Positions 30,101 to 36,646 of a stretch of DNA of 36,646 bases are shown in pieces; the first letter of the stretch is position 1; every line of letters starts with the position of its first letter. Made by a program: the position numbers and the translations under genes. The stretch is taken from contig NZ_LEKM01000115.1 in NCBI RefSeq assembly GCF_009761375.1, positions 1 to 36,646 on the forward strand, read 5' to 3'. Origin of the DNA: Ursidibacter arcticus. GTDB lineage: Bacteria > Pseudomonadota > Gammaproteobacteria > Enterobacterales > Pasteurellaceae. The notes beneath the pieces are model-generated. The model ran no database searches and was not told the DNA's origin. It was given only the letters and a program-made list of their open reading frames with translations.

Positions 30101-31190
30101 AACGCCAACTTTTATCCGCTTCATTCACTTCAGCAACTTTCGGTTCTCCGTTTACTAATACCTTAATCACCACGGTGCCATCTTTTAAATCTGCATCCGC
30201 TGTGTAGTGACCTGATAAGGTAATATCTTTGGCAGATTCCGCTTGGTTGATTGCGTTGTCATCGGTAATCTTATCAATGGTTACACTTAGGTTAAGTTCG
30301 GTATCAACTGTCACAGCCCTTGTCGTTTCTGCCGTTACGCTATTATTTGCACTGTCTTTTGTCAGCAAACTGGCTGTAATATTTTTGTGATTCACTAAAG
30401 CGACAGTACTAACAGGCACACTAAATGTCAGTTGCTCCGTTAATGGGGTTTCAACAATAAGTTCCCCCACTTGTAAACGAACAACATCACCTGCTTTAGC
30501 CACTGAATTTTCTACATTCGTTACACGACCAGTCACTGTGATTGTTTCAGTTTTGGATTCCACTGCATTGATTACATCATCTGTGGTAATCGCATCAATT
30601 TCAATCAATGGTTTTGCTAGATTTGGTGCATTATCTTTTTCAGGCTGAGGAATAGCATTAATTTCGTTACTACCTTCTCCTTGAATATCCACAGCAGTGG
30701 ATGGAATATTATCCTTATTGGATTCTAATTTAGGCAAGGCTAGCTTCCCACTTTCTGTATTTTGATTTTTACCAGTACGATTACGATGAGCAACAGTAAA
30801 AGCAGAACCCAATACCGCAGTAGTAGCTAAACCATAAATGGCAGCTTGAGATAAACCAATTGCAGTAACTTCACTAGCTAATACTAGTGAACTTTCCTTA
30901 CTTGCTGTCGCTAAACTTGAAGAAATATCTGATAGATACTGTGGGTTTTCAATCGGATAATGAGTGTAGTAATTTTCTAAAATCAGATTAGGTTCACTCG
31001 CCCCATCAATAGAAATAGCGAGATCGTGTTGGTTTAATTTAGTTGTATTAAATTCAACAAGCTCACCCTGCTCATTAAACAGTTGATATTTTGTGTTATC
31101 CGATGCCTGAATTTTAATTGTTTGATTAGCTGGAATTTGTACTACTTTCTCAGTAGTTTGAGTAATAACTTTTAAACGATAAATTGACAT
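27165..31190 (-). CDS. Type-I-secreted RTX protein with Ig-like repeats and M10-like metallopeptidase domain
   Basis: The 1341-aa protein is built like a secreted adhesin/protease. Residues 1-80 resemble the BapA/LapF-type N-terminal prefix domain; 108-136 are hydrophobic. Bacterial Ig-like repeats follow (about 190-530, each opening like ITDDNAINQAES), then further beta-rich domains. A zinc metallopeptidase of the serralysin clan lies at about 780-990, with HEITHTLNMDH (His935, Glu936, His939, His945) and a Met-turn NMSYH (Met965). RTX calcium repeats (GGAGDDTIKGGLGNDFINGG near 1132-1151, and 1222-1255) precede a C-terminal type I secretion signal region. There is no Sec signal peptide, as expected. 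The usual Gly of HExxHxxGxxH is Asn942. The only cysteines are Cys452, Cys454 and Cys457. It has 16 N-X-S/T sequons. No type I secretion genes are nearby. The Shine-Dalgarno sequence before ATG 31190 is weak. Confidence 0.85.
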   Translation of the reverse strand: MSIYRLKVITQTTEKVVQIPANQTIKIQASDNTKYQLFNEQGELVEFNTTKLNQHDLAISIDGASEPNLILENYYTHYPIENPQYLSDISSSLATASKESSLVLASEVTAIGLSQAAIYGLATTAVLGSAFTVAHRNRTGKNQNTESGKLALPKLESNKDNIPSTAVDIQGEGSNEINAIPQPEKDNAPNLAKPLIEIDAITTDDVINAVESKTETITVTGRVTNVENSVAKAGDVVRLQVGELIVETPLTEQLTFSVPVSTVALVNHKNITASLLTKDSANNSVTAETTRAVTVDTELNLSVTIDKITDDNAINQAESAKDITLSGHYTADADLKDGTVVIKVLVNGEPKVAEVNEADKSWRLTLAGQSLANQQGDNKLTVQISAEDKVGNQAESQQEHSYQVDTVIGKPVVTITSIADDNVIDAEEAQGTVTIKGIVENSEGNRPVILKCPCSACASGWKEVEAPVVDGKFELTVTVSDTSLADARLKSLERKIKANYTAEDQVGNTSDADEASLNYELELYSEINITKIGDNFTFNPNQMTRISGSITEFESWTSNNQVRDWYNEGQNAQNIRTVNMVIGDKTYKVGFNGKTKTFQVDIPNEELKTLAGKAISINFEDDIVYKYARIYGKTYNEATKSWSIDSTTNITPTAKNFTLESDALVKTADNRYQVKEQPATTEISGVVKGSLAKAGAEIEIKIGDQTFTTQVKEDKTFSYDVSSELLRANSEKTVTATLKNTGSQIVTDTEGYIVENGTDSKFVSQHKEILLNDRKTDHTSKDYNFFYPIAATSLKDNWKYGFLNGRSIGGEETPMTIKYHFAKGSELSSLLATNFEGKDLSANPLSLDGHDELKQIMREAYNTIARYTNLKFEEVDSYQDVSGRKGTLIMVGELQSYAKVAAAIAFSGSNLIWNIAEKYHYKNGGPNYLSYLALHEITHTLNMDHVDGHLGTTYKPEMSSEFFNMSYHTNPMFVEMRDLRLYDLAYLHYHFGVNREHRAGNDVYTFKKYNARSADGDVYIWDGNGVDTFDASNEKEGVTVNLTPGSWNYVGTEKKKQFLGIDPTTYSKSEYFDLASDANFGSSSFNGKQQVTFSNYQEGQSFIGYGTQIENLIGSAFGDTLTGNNANNQIFGGAGDDTIKGGLGNDFINGGEGADLMFGEQGDDIYVVDDVADVVTEKAGEGTDHIYSLVNYTLDENVENLTLIGTSAKEGKGNALKNVIRGNDVGNTLSGLEGDDTLIGGLGIDTLTGGAGKDTFVFDSALNGKADIITDFVSGEDKIGLSKTIFASLNDDLGNLNSHLFYDQASGELRYNGENTGVDNAIHFATVAGLQQLEATQFTLV

Positions 31191-31216
31191 AATTTTCTAT
31201 AATTAAAATAAGCTAT

Positions 31217-31232
31217 GGTTAAATTATTAACC
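31217..31232 (-). promoter_or_regulatory. Operator-like palindrome upstream of the RTX gene
   Basis: GGTTAA (31217-31222) and TTAACC (31227-31232) form a perfect inverted repeat with a 4-bp centre, 27-42 bp before the RTX start. On the minus strand it overlaps the best -35 candidate (TTGGTT), so a repressor binding here could block transcription. The regulator is unknown. Confidence 0.35.
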
Positions 31233-31302
31233 AACAGAAAGCGGTCAGATATGCTTGATAAATTGTAATTTTTAACTATTGCTCTTCTTGCATTTCTAGC
31301 CA

Positions 31303-31338
31303 TATAAAAGCCCCATAAGGCAAATCACCTTATGGGGC
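31303..31338 (-). terminator. Rho-independent terminator of murB-birA
   Basis: GCCCCATAAGG (31310-31320) pairs perfectly with CCTTATGGGGC (31328-31338) around a 7-nt loop. Read on the minus strand the stem is followed by TTTTATATGG, a fair U-tract. It lies about 180 bp past the birA stop. Confidence 0.8.
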
Positions 31339-31516
31339 ATTGCTATATTATGATAAAGTTTAACTCCGTTCAATCATTGTTCATTTAATCTCTAAACAAA
31401 GTAAGTAATATCAGTTTTGTCAATTTTATTTTTCCTTTGTAAAATAGTAGGATATATAAAAAAAATTCAAATCCTTAACAATTTTTAAAGAAATAAAATA
31501 ATTAATTTACAAAAAA

Positions 31517-32281
31517 TTACGAATTAAACCTCAACGAAATTTCACCGATAGCAAAAGACTGCGTTTTATCGCCTTGTTGGAGTAATAATTCACCTTTTTC
31601 ATTTACTCCTTGAGAAATGCCAATGATTTCTTGGGTTGGGGTGATTAGTTTGACATTCTTTTGGTAGAAACAATCAAACTGATGCCAACGAGCTAAATAA
31701 TCACTAAAGGAATGTTGTGGATATTCGTTTAAGGTTTTTTGGAGTGAATAGGCGAGTTGTGTAGCAAGTTGATTGCGATCTAAATGGTAAGTGGAGAGAT
31801 CAGCCCACGCTTGAGTTACAATACTCGGATCAATAGTATTCATCGCAAGATTTAGCCCAATACCAATGACTAAATGGACACCAGAGCGATCTATTTTACT
31901 TTCAATTAAAATACCGCCCATTTTTTTCCCTTGATAATAGATATCGTTAGGCCATTTAATCTGTATCTGCTCAATACCAATCTGCTGAAATGTTTCAGCA
32001 ATCACCAAAGCAACAACAAGACTTAAAGATGAGAGATTGTCATTCTGTTGCGGATAATGCCATAACATTGAGAAGTACAAATTTTGCCCTAGGGGTGAGT
32101 ACCACTGTCGCCCACGTCGCCCACGTCCTGCTGTTTGGCTTTCAGCAAGACAGATTGAGCCAGAAGGTAGAGTGTGGAGCTGTTTCAAGAGAAATTCATT
32201 CGTTGAGTCAATTTCATCAAATACGAGAGCTTGTCCACAAAGCAAACCTTGTTGAATTTCGGCTTGATTTAAGCGGATCAT
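31517..32281 (-). CDS. birA: Biotin-protein ligase without DNA-binding domain
   Basis: BirA makes biotinyl-AMP and attaches biotin to the AccB lysine. The 254-aa protein has the catalytic domain ([12 protein letters not shown], the biotin-AMP loop GRGRRGRQW at residues 52-60, [20 protein letters not shown]) and a C-terminal SH3-like domain (about 205-254). The E. coli protein is 321 aa; the missing part is the N-terminal winged helix that binds the bio operator. So this is a ligase only and cannot act as the biotin repressor. The start is fixed by the 4-bp ATGA overlap with murB, and no HTH-coding sequence lies upstream. murB-birA pairing is as in E. coli. Confidence 0.94.
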   Translation of the reverse strand: MIRLNQAEIQQGLLCGQALVFDEIDSTNEFLLKQLHTLPSGSICLAESQTAGRGRRGRQWYSPLGQNLYFSMLWHYPQQNDNLSSLSLVVALVIAETFQQIGIEQIQIKWPNDIYYQGKKMGGILIESKIDRSGVHLVIGIGLNLAMNTIDPSIVTQAWADLSTYHLDRNQLATQLAYSLQKTLNEYPQHSFSDYLARWHQFDCFYQKNVKLITPTQEIIGISQGVNEKGELLLQQGDKTQSFAIGEISLRFNS

Positions 32282-33306
32282 CGTGTAATTTCCTCACTAT
32301 CCACTTCCCCTGTACGCCCAATAAAACGAACTTCTGGGTGAATTTCCACCCCAAATTTTTCACGCACTTTTTGACGTACTGTTTTTGCCAACAAGACAAC
32401 ATCTGCACCAGTGGCATTTTGTTTATTGATAAGCACTAAAGCCTGTTGAGTATGTACCGAAGCTCCGCCAATTTGAAAACCTTTTAATTGGCATTGGTCA
32501 ATTAGCCAACCTGCAGGAATTTTTACCGAACCGTCCGCTTGTGGATAGTGTGGCATCTGTGGGTAAGCGGTCTGAAGTTGTGAAAATTTTGCAAATGATA
32601 TAATTGGGTTTTTGAAGAAACTACCCGCATTACCAAATTCATCAGGGTTAGGCAATTTTGCTGAACGCACTGCACAAACTTCATCAAAAATTTGTTGTGG
32701 CGTAACCGAATTAGGCTCAAACGAAGTTAAAGAACCATAACTTAATACAGGTTGCCAATTTTTTGCCAGCTTTAAGCCTACTGACACAATCGCATAGTCA
32801 TCTTTATACTGATGCTTAAACACACTTTCACGATAGCCAAATTCACATTGTTGAGCTGTTAGGGTAAAGGTTTTGCCCGTACGCAACTCAACCACTTCCA
32901 CAAAATCACACACTTTTTCAAATTCCACACCATAAGCCCCGATATTTTGGATAGGTGCAGATCCAACACAACCAGGAATAAGAGCTAAATTTTCTAACCC
33001 GCCAATCTGTTTCGTTAATGTCCACTTAACTAGCTCGTGCCAATTTTCCCCACCTTGAATATGCAAATAGTGAAAATCCGCATCTTCTCGATGCTCAATA
33101 CCTTTTAATTGATTGATCAACACTATCCCTGCAAAATCATCTAAAAATAAAACATTACTGCCTTGCCCGAGTAACAGTACAGGTTGGTTAGCTTGATAAG
33201 CCTTTTGCCATTCAGTAATCAGCTCTGATTTATTGATAACAGGAATAATAGCAGCCGCTTTAGCGGATAAATGAAAGGTATGAAAAGAGTTTAAGCTGTG
33301 GCTCAT
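32278..33306 (-). CDS. murB: UDP-N-acetylenolpyruvoylglucosamine reductase (MurB, type I)
   Basis: MurB is the FAD enzyme that reduces UDP-GlcNAc-enolpyruvate to UDP-MurNAc in peptidoglycan synthesis. The 342-aa protein matches E. coli MurB (342 aa), with catalytic Arg159 (FGYRESVFK), Ser229 ([10 protein letters not shown]) and Glu325 (HPEVRFIG) at identical numbers. The FAD-binding segments [15 protein letters not shown] and [18 protein letters not shown] are present. The gene diverges from oxyR and overlaps birA by 4 bp. Confidence 0.98.
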   Translation of the reverse strand: MSHSLNSFHTFHLSAKAAAIIPVINKSELITEWQKAYQANQPVLLLGQGSNVLFLDDFAGIVLINQLKGIEHREDADFHYLHIQGGENWHELVKWTLTKQIGGLENLALIPGCVGSAPIQNIGAYGVEFEKVCDFVEVVELRTGKTFTLTAQQCEFGYRESVFKHQYKDDYAIVSVGLKLAKNWQPVLSYGSLTSFEPNSVTPQQIFDEVCAVRSAKLPNPDEFGNAGSFFKNPIISFAKFSQLQTAYPQMPHYPQADGSVKIPAGWLIDQCQLKGFQIGGASVHTQQALVLINKQNATGADVVLLAKTVRQKVREKFGVEIHPEVRFIGRTGEVDSEEITR

Positions 33307-33452
33307 AAAAACATCTCGTTATGAAAATAAAACCGCTTTAGTTTACCATTTTCTCTCTCTACTTGTGTAAAAGTACAATTATTTTCACACTATTTTGCAA
33401 CTTTATTGGTTAAATATGCCATAATTTGTTTTCACATTGATAGGAGGAATTG

Positions 33453-34343
33453 ATGAATATAAGAGACTTAGAATATCTCATTGCATTAGCTGAGTTTAAA
33501 CATTTCCGTAAAGCTGCTGATGCCTGTAATGTGAGCCAACCAACACTAAGCGGTCAGATTCGTAAACTAGAAGACGAATTAGGTGCGGTATTACTTGAGC
33601 GTACAAGCCGTAAGGTACTATTCACTCAAGCAGGATTAACACTGGTCGAGCAAGCAAAAGCAGTACTTCGTGAAGTCAAAATTCTTAGAGAAATGGCAAG
33701 TAATCAGGGTAAAGATATGTCTGGTCCAATTTTAATTGGTGTTATTCCAACTCTTGGGCCTTATATATCACCGATTATTTTACCTAATCTACAATCGCTA
33801 TTTCCTGAATTGGAAATCTATATTTATGAATTACCAACTAATGAGTTACTAGAACAGCTTGAGTCAGGTCAGCTAGATTGTGGTATTTTATCTTTATCAA
33901 AAGAAACCGAACCCTTTATTGAAGTTCCAATTTTTAACGAAAAAATGTTGCTTGCTGTATCTAGCCAACATAGTTGGGCAAAAGAAAAAACACTGGATTT
34001 AGCTCGCTTACGAGATAAAGAAATGTTGATGCTAGATAACGGACATTGTTTAAGAACACAAACGATGGATTATTGCTTATCTATCGGTGCAAAAGAGAAT
34101 CGCCATTTCAAAGCCAATAGCTTGGAAACTTTGCGTAATATGGTTGCAGCCAATATTGGTATTGCGTTGATGCCAGAATTAGCGACCCGTAATTTATCCA
34201 TTCCGTCATTAACGTATATTCCTTTTGCAGATCCAGAACCTTTTAGAAGTATCGGCTTAGTTTACCGTCCTGGCTCGCCATTACGCCTACGTTATGAGCG
34301 TTTAGCCAAAGAAATTCAGCAAATCATAGCAGGTTGTGAATGA
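33453..34343 (+). CDS. oxyR: OxyR, hydrogen-peroxide-sensing LysR-type regulator
   Basis: OxyR activates peroxide-defence genes after forming a Cys199-Cys208 disulfide. From ATG 33453 the protein is 296 aa and both cysteines fall at exactly these numbers ([19 protein letters not shown]). The N-terminal helix-turn-helix ([32 protein letters not shown]) and the C-terminal sensor domain are complete. AGGAGG at 33442-33447, 5 bp before the ATG, decides the start. The stop overlaps fabR by 4 bp (ATGA). Confidence 0.97.
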   Translation: MNIRDLEYLIALAEFKHFRKAADACNVSQPTLSGQIRKLEDELGAVLLERTSRKVLFTQAGLTLVEQAKAVLREVKILREMASNQGKDMSGPILIGVIPTLGPYISPIILPNLQSLFPELEIYIYELPTNELLEQLESGQLDCGILSLSKETEPFIEVPIFNEKMLLAVSSQHSWAKEKTLDLARLRDKEMLMLDNGHCLRTQTMDYCLSIGAKENRHFKANSLETLRNMVAANIGIALMPELATRNLSIPSLTYIPFADPEPFRSIGLVYRPGSPLRLRYERLAKEIQQIIAGCE

Positions 34344-34966
34344 GTATTGGCGTTCGAGCAGTTCAGAAAGAAAAAACTCGCAGAGCTTTAGTTGATGCAG
34401 CATTTAATCAATTAACTGCTGAGAAAAGTTTCTCAAATTTAAGCTTACGAGAAGTTTCCCGAGAAGCAGGCATTGCCCCTACTTCATTTTACCGCCATTT
34501 TAAGGATATGGACGAATTAGGATTAGCGATGGTAGATGAATCGGGGCTAATCCTACGTCAGCTAATGCGAAGAGCAAGAAAACGTTTGGAAAATGGTGGC
34601 GGTGTAGTGGCAACATCTGTCGAAACATTCTTCGAATTTATAGAAGAACGCCCCAATATGTTCCGCCTATTATTGCGTGAGAGTTCTGGCACTTCACAAG
34701 CATTCCGAACCGCCGCCTCTCGTGAAATCCAGCATTTTGTTGCTGAATTAGCGGAATATATTCAAACACGCAATCCTAACATTCATCGTGATTTAGCTTA
34801 TGTGGAATCGGAAGGGTTAGTGACACTCGTCTTCACAGCAGGTTCTCACGCCTTGGATATGAATACGGAAGAACGAGCTAAACTAAAAAGACGCTTAATT
34901 ATGCAGTTAAAAATGCTTGCTTCTGGTGCTGTACTTTACGCTCAAAGAACAAAAGATGATAAATAA
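34340..34966 (+). CDS. fabR: FabR, TetR-family repressor of unsaturated fatty acid synthesis
   Basis: FabR represses fabA and fabB according to the balance of unsaturated and saturated acyl thioesters. The 208-aa protein has a TetR helix-turn-helix (residues about 10-55, with [20 protein letters not shown]) and the FabR-type C-terminal domain ([19 protein letters not shown], then [11 protein letters not shown]). It overlaps oxyR by 4 bp. In E. coli oxyR and fabR are near neighbours with sthA between them; here they are fused into one transcript. Confidence 0.95.
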   Translation: MSIGVRAVQKEKTRRALVDAAFNQLTAEKSFSNLSLREVSREAGIAPTSFYRHFKDMDELGLAMVDESGLILRQLMRRARKRLENGGGVVATSVETFFEFIEERPNMFRLLLRESSGTSQAFRTAASREIQHFVAELAEYIQTRNPNIHRDLAYVESEGLVTLVFTAGSHALDMNTEERAKLKRRLIMQLKMLASGAVLYAQRTKDDK

Positions 34967-34976
34967 AGGACAAAAA

Positions 34977-35492
34977 ATGCTAAAAAACACGATTGTAAGT
35001 CGTTTAATCAAAAATATTCTACTCTTTGGAAGCCTATTTATTATTCTCAGCATTGTAATGGACTGGTATCGTAAACCTAGCCCCCCCGCTCAGTTTGCCG
35101 AACAAGTGCTTTATGATATAGCACAACAGCCTAAAGTTATCGCACAGTTAAGCCATAACAAACCAATGTTGCTCTATTTTTGGGGGAGTTGGTGTCAATT
35201 CTGCGATTATACATCGCCTGCTATTCAACAATTTGCGGAACAGGGTTATGAAGTGTTAGGTGTGGCACTCAAATCAGGAACAGATAATGATGTTAAACAA
35301 TATCTCACTCAAGAAAAGTACTATTTTGCAACCTTAAATGACCCAACAGGCGAATTCTCAAAGAGTTGGGATATTCAAGCAACACCAACAATTTTAATGA
35401 TTAAAGATGGAAAAATTATTAACCATACCACAGGACTAACAAGCTATTGGGGCTTAAAAGTTCGTCTGTGGCTCGCCAATTTTGTGAGATAA
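34977..35492 (+). CDS. Membrane-anchored thioredoxin-like protein (ScsD/TlpA type)
   Basis: From ATG 34977 (AAAGGA 6 bp upstream) the protein is 171 aa. One N-terminal membrane segment (about residues 13-29, ILLFGSLFIILSIVMDW) anchors a periplasmic thioredoxin-like domain with W-C-Q-F-C (Cys73, Cys76) in YFWGSWCQFCDYTSPA and the cis-proline loop QATPTILMI. It resembles ScsD/TlpA-type protein disulfide oxidoreductases; partners are unknown. It starts 10 bp after fabR and so probably shares the oxyR transcript. A run of seven C (35081-35087) lies in codons 35-37. No scsB or ccm genes are nearby. Confidence 0.82.
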   Translation: MLKNTIVSRLIKNILLFGSLFIILSIVMDWYRKPSPPAQFAEQVLYDIAQQPKVIAQLSHNKPMLLYFWGSWCQFCDYTSPAIQQFAEQGYEVLGVALKSGTDNDVKQYLTQEKYYFATLNDPTGEFSKSWDIQATPTILMIKDGKIINHTTGLTSYWGLKVRLWLANFVR

Positions 35493-35623
35493 CTTTATGA
35501 TAAGCGGTAAGTTACTTATATTTTGTATAATAAAAAAACATTGAATATAACTGTAACGCCTTTCATATAAAAATGAAAAATGCCAAAATCTTGTCCATCA
35601 TTTCTATTTTATTGGGGATATTT

Positions 35624-36178
35624 ATGAAAAAAGTCTATATTGTACACGGCTATACTGCCTCAGCAGATAAACATTGGTTTCCTTGGCTAGAACAAAAACT
35701 AGCAGAAATCAATATTAAAGCTATTCGTTTAAATATGCCTAACTCAGATAATCCTCATTGCGATCAATGGTTATCTTATCTTGAAAATAACGTTCAAATT
35801 GATGACAACACAATTGTTATTGGACATAGTTTAGGCTGTATTGCTTTACTTAATTTCTTAGCAAAAAATTATGAAACACCATTAGGTGCAATCTTTGTAT
35901 CTGGTTTTTATCAACCAATTAATACACTACCAGAACTCACGCAATTTTCTAATCTGTATGCTATTTTACCGCCTTGTATGCCTTTTAAATCCTACGTTAT
36001 CGCCTCATTCGATGATAGTATTGTGCCACATACTTATAGTGACGAGCTGGCAAAGCATTTAAAAGCGGATTATATACGTTTACCTACAGGCGGGCATTTT
36101 CTTGATCGAGAGGGTATAACCGAATTCCCTTTGGTTTTCGAGTTGATACAAAAATTATTGGAATATAGGAAAAAATAA
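35624..36178 (+). CDS. RBBP9/YdeN-family alpha/beta serine hydrolase
   Basis: From ATG 35624 the protein is 184 aa, typical of the RBBP9/YdeN family of small alpha/beta hydrolases. Seen: the N-terminal oxyanion region KKVYIVHGYTAS, the nucleophile elbow IGHSLGC with Ser69, the acid in ASFDDSIVP (Asp130 or Asp131) and His158 in PTGGHFLDREG. The natural substrate of this family in bacteria is not known. GGGG 6 bp before this ATG supports it over an in-frame ATG 17 codons upstream, which would add an unconserved hydrophobic stretch. A possible -10 TATAAT lies at 35526-35531, without a good -35. Confidence 0.85.
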   Translation: MKKVYIVHGYTASADKHWFPWLEQKLAEINIKAIRLNMPNSDNPHCDQWLSYLENNVQIDDNTIVIGHSLGCIALLNFLAKNYETPLGAIFVSGFYQPINTLPELTQFSNLYAILPPCMPFKSYVIASFDDSIVPHTYSDELAKHLKADYIRLPTGGHFLDREGITEFPLVFELIQKLLEYRKK

Positions 36179-36227
36179 TTATTTTTTTATATTTTATAGG
36201 TGTAATAGATAAAAGGGCTGGTAATTA

Positions 36228-36491
36228 TTATATGGCCTTTGCCGTAGCCTTTTTGAAACGTTGTAATAACTCTGTAGGATTTTTCTCTTTAGCTTGGAAT
36301 AATAGATGAATATGGCTAGGCATAATACAATATCCATAAAGAATCATCCCCTTTTCTTTACGGCATAATGCCAAAGATTGAATGATGGCTTGAAAATAGA
36401 TTTCTCGCACAAAAACATCTATCCAATAAACTGTTGCAAAACTGACAAAATAAGTACCATCAAGATTATTCATTTTATATTTTCTACTCAT
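36228..36491 (-). pseudogene. Truncated REP-associated tyrosine transposase (RAYT, IS200/Y1 type)
   Basis: The 87 codons match the N-terminal half of RAYT/TnpA_REP transposases (about 180 aa when whole): MSRKYKMNNLDGTYFVSFAT, then VYWIDVFVR and YGYCIMPSHIHLLF. The last segment carries the His-hydrophobic-His (HIH) metal motif of HUH nucleases. The reading frame stops at 36228, before the region with the catalytic tyrosine, and nothing similar continues in the 50 bp downstream. It is therefore a 3'-truncated remnant, unlikely to be active. Confidence 0.8.
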
Positions 36492-36612
36492 CTTATTCCC
36501 CTATTTCTGAAAATAAAAAAACTTTAGCAAAAAATATCAAATTAAATAGTTATCTCATTTTATTTCTCGATACAGATCGCAAAATAAAAATTTAAAAAAG
36601 TAAAAAAAGATA

Positions 36613-36636
36613 GCGCTCGTCTGTGACGAGTCAGAC
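36613..36636. repeat. Overlapping palindromes near the RAYT remnant
   Basis: CTCGTC-TGT-GACGAG (36616-36630) is a perfect hairpin, and GTCTG (36619-36623) can instead pair with CAGAC (36632-36636). RAYT genes are usually flanked by REP hairpins of this kind, so this may be the element's own REP. The window ends 10 bp later, so its full extent is not visible. Confidence 0.5.
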
Positions 36637-36646
36637 TGATGACAAA

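Larger units (their letters stand above)
31191..31516. other. 326-bp spacer between RTX gene and birA
   Basis: It holds the RTX promoter region (a weak -35 TTGGTT and AT-rich -10 on the minus strand), the perfect inverted repeat GGTTAA-ATTA-TTAACC at 31217-31232, one uptake-signal core at 31242-31248 and the terminator of murB-birA (31303-31338). The remaining 31340-31516 is very AT-rich and shows no gene or motif that I recognise. Confidence 0.6.

Noticed and set aside
27165-31190. RTX protein as a pore-forming RTX cytotoxin (Apx or leukotoxin type)
   Set aside because: It lacks the amphipathic pore domain and acylation region, no hlyC/hlyB/hlyD-like genes flank it, and it has Ig-like repeats plus a metallopeptidase domain instead.
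35526-35531. Strong promoter upstream of the RBBP9-like gene
   Set aside because: TATAAT is perfect, but no reasonable -35 element lies 16-18 bp upstream in this very AT-rich stretch, so I did not list it as a promoter.

Overview
The window is chromosomal DNA from a member of the Pasteurellaceae, most likely the Actinobacillus/Mannheimia branch. The protein sequences and several gene neighbourhoods fit this. So does the DNA uptake signal: the ACAAGCGGT type (not the Haemophilus AAGTGCGGT type) occurs about 25 times on both strands, often followed by a TTTTGCAAA-like stretch. The base composition is AT-rich. I cannot fix the species. No rRNA, tRNA or CRISPR array was seen.

Layout, left to right. 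(1) 1-3.2 kb, minus strand: carA, a YhcG-type PDDEXK nuclease gene and a PhzF-family gene, tightly packed, behind two tandem ArgR boxes. carB is not next to carA. (2) 3.5-9.5 kb, mostly plus strand: an L-cysteine desulfidase-like gene and chaA; a minus-strand TbpB-like surface lipoprotein with a Fur box upstream; then paeA (ytfL), an arsC-like gene and aroQ. (3) 9.7-14.5 kb: a minus-strand cluster fkpA / yheO-tusD-tusC-tusB-pdxH (tRNA 2-thiolation relay plus PLP synthesis), and divergently slyX, a DsbA-like periplasmic thiol oxidoreductase and mtnN. (4) 14.7-18.1 kb: rimO followed by an HMW1C/NGT-type cytoplasmic N-glycosyltransferase with all known catalytic residues and an extra lysine-rich C-terminal tail. 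(5) 18.2-26.8 kb, minus strand: rpoB and rpoC, driven by a full-consensus sigma-70 promoter and a roughly 300-nt structured leader, with a repeat-filled 258-bp spacer between the two genes. (6) 27.2-31.2 kb, minus strand: a 1341-aa type-I-secreted RTX protein with Ig-like repeats and an M10-like zinc metallopeptidase domain. (7) 31.5-36.2 kb: murB-birA on the minus strand (BirA lacks its DNA-binding domain) and oxyR-fabR-thioredoxin-like gene, then an RBBP9/YdeN-type hydrolase, on the plus strand. (8) The right edge holds a truncated REP-associated tyrosine transposase and overlapping palindromes.

Most of the window is housekeeping. The part most likely to hold something new is the pairing of the tailed N-glycosyltransferase with a nearby large secreted metallopeptidase/adhesin carrying 16 N-X-S/T sequons. 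The polycationic tail, the absence of the usual glucose-extending partner gene, and the unusual Cys cluster and altered zinc motif of the RTX protein are the specific oddities. Non-coding structure is also notable: ARG boxes, a Fur box, inverted uptake-signal pairs at gene ends, and a REP-like palindrome shared by two distant spacers.
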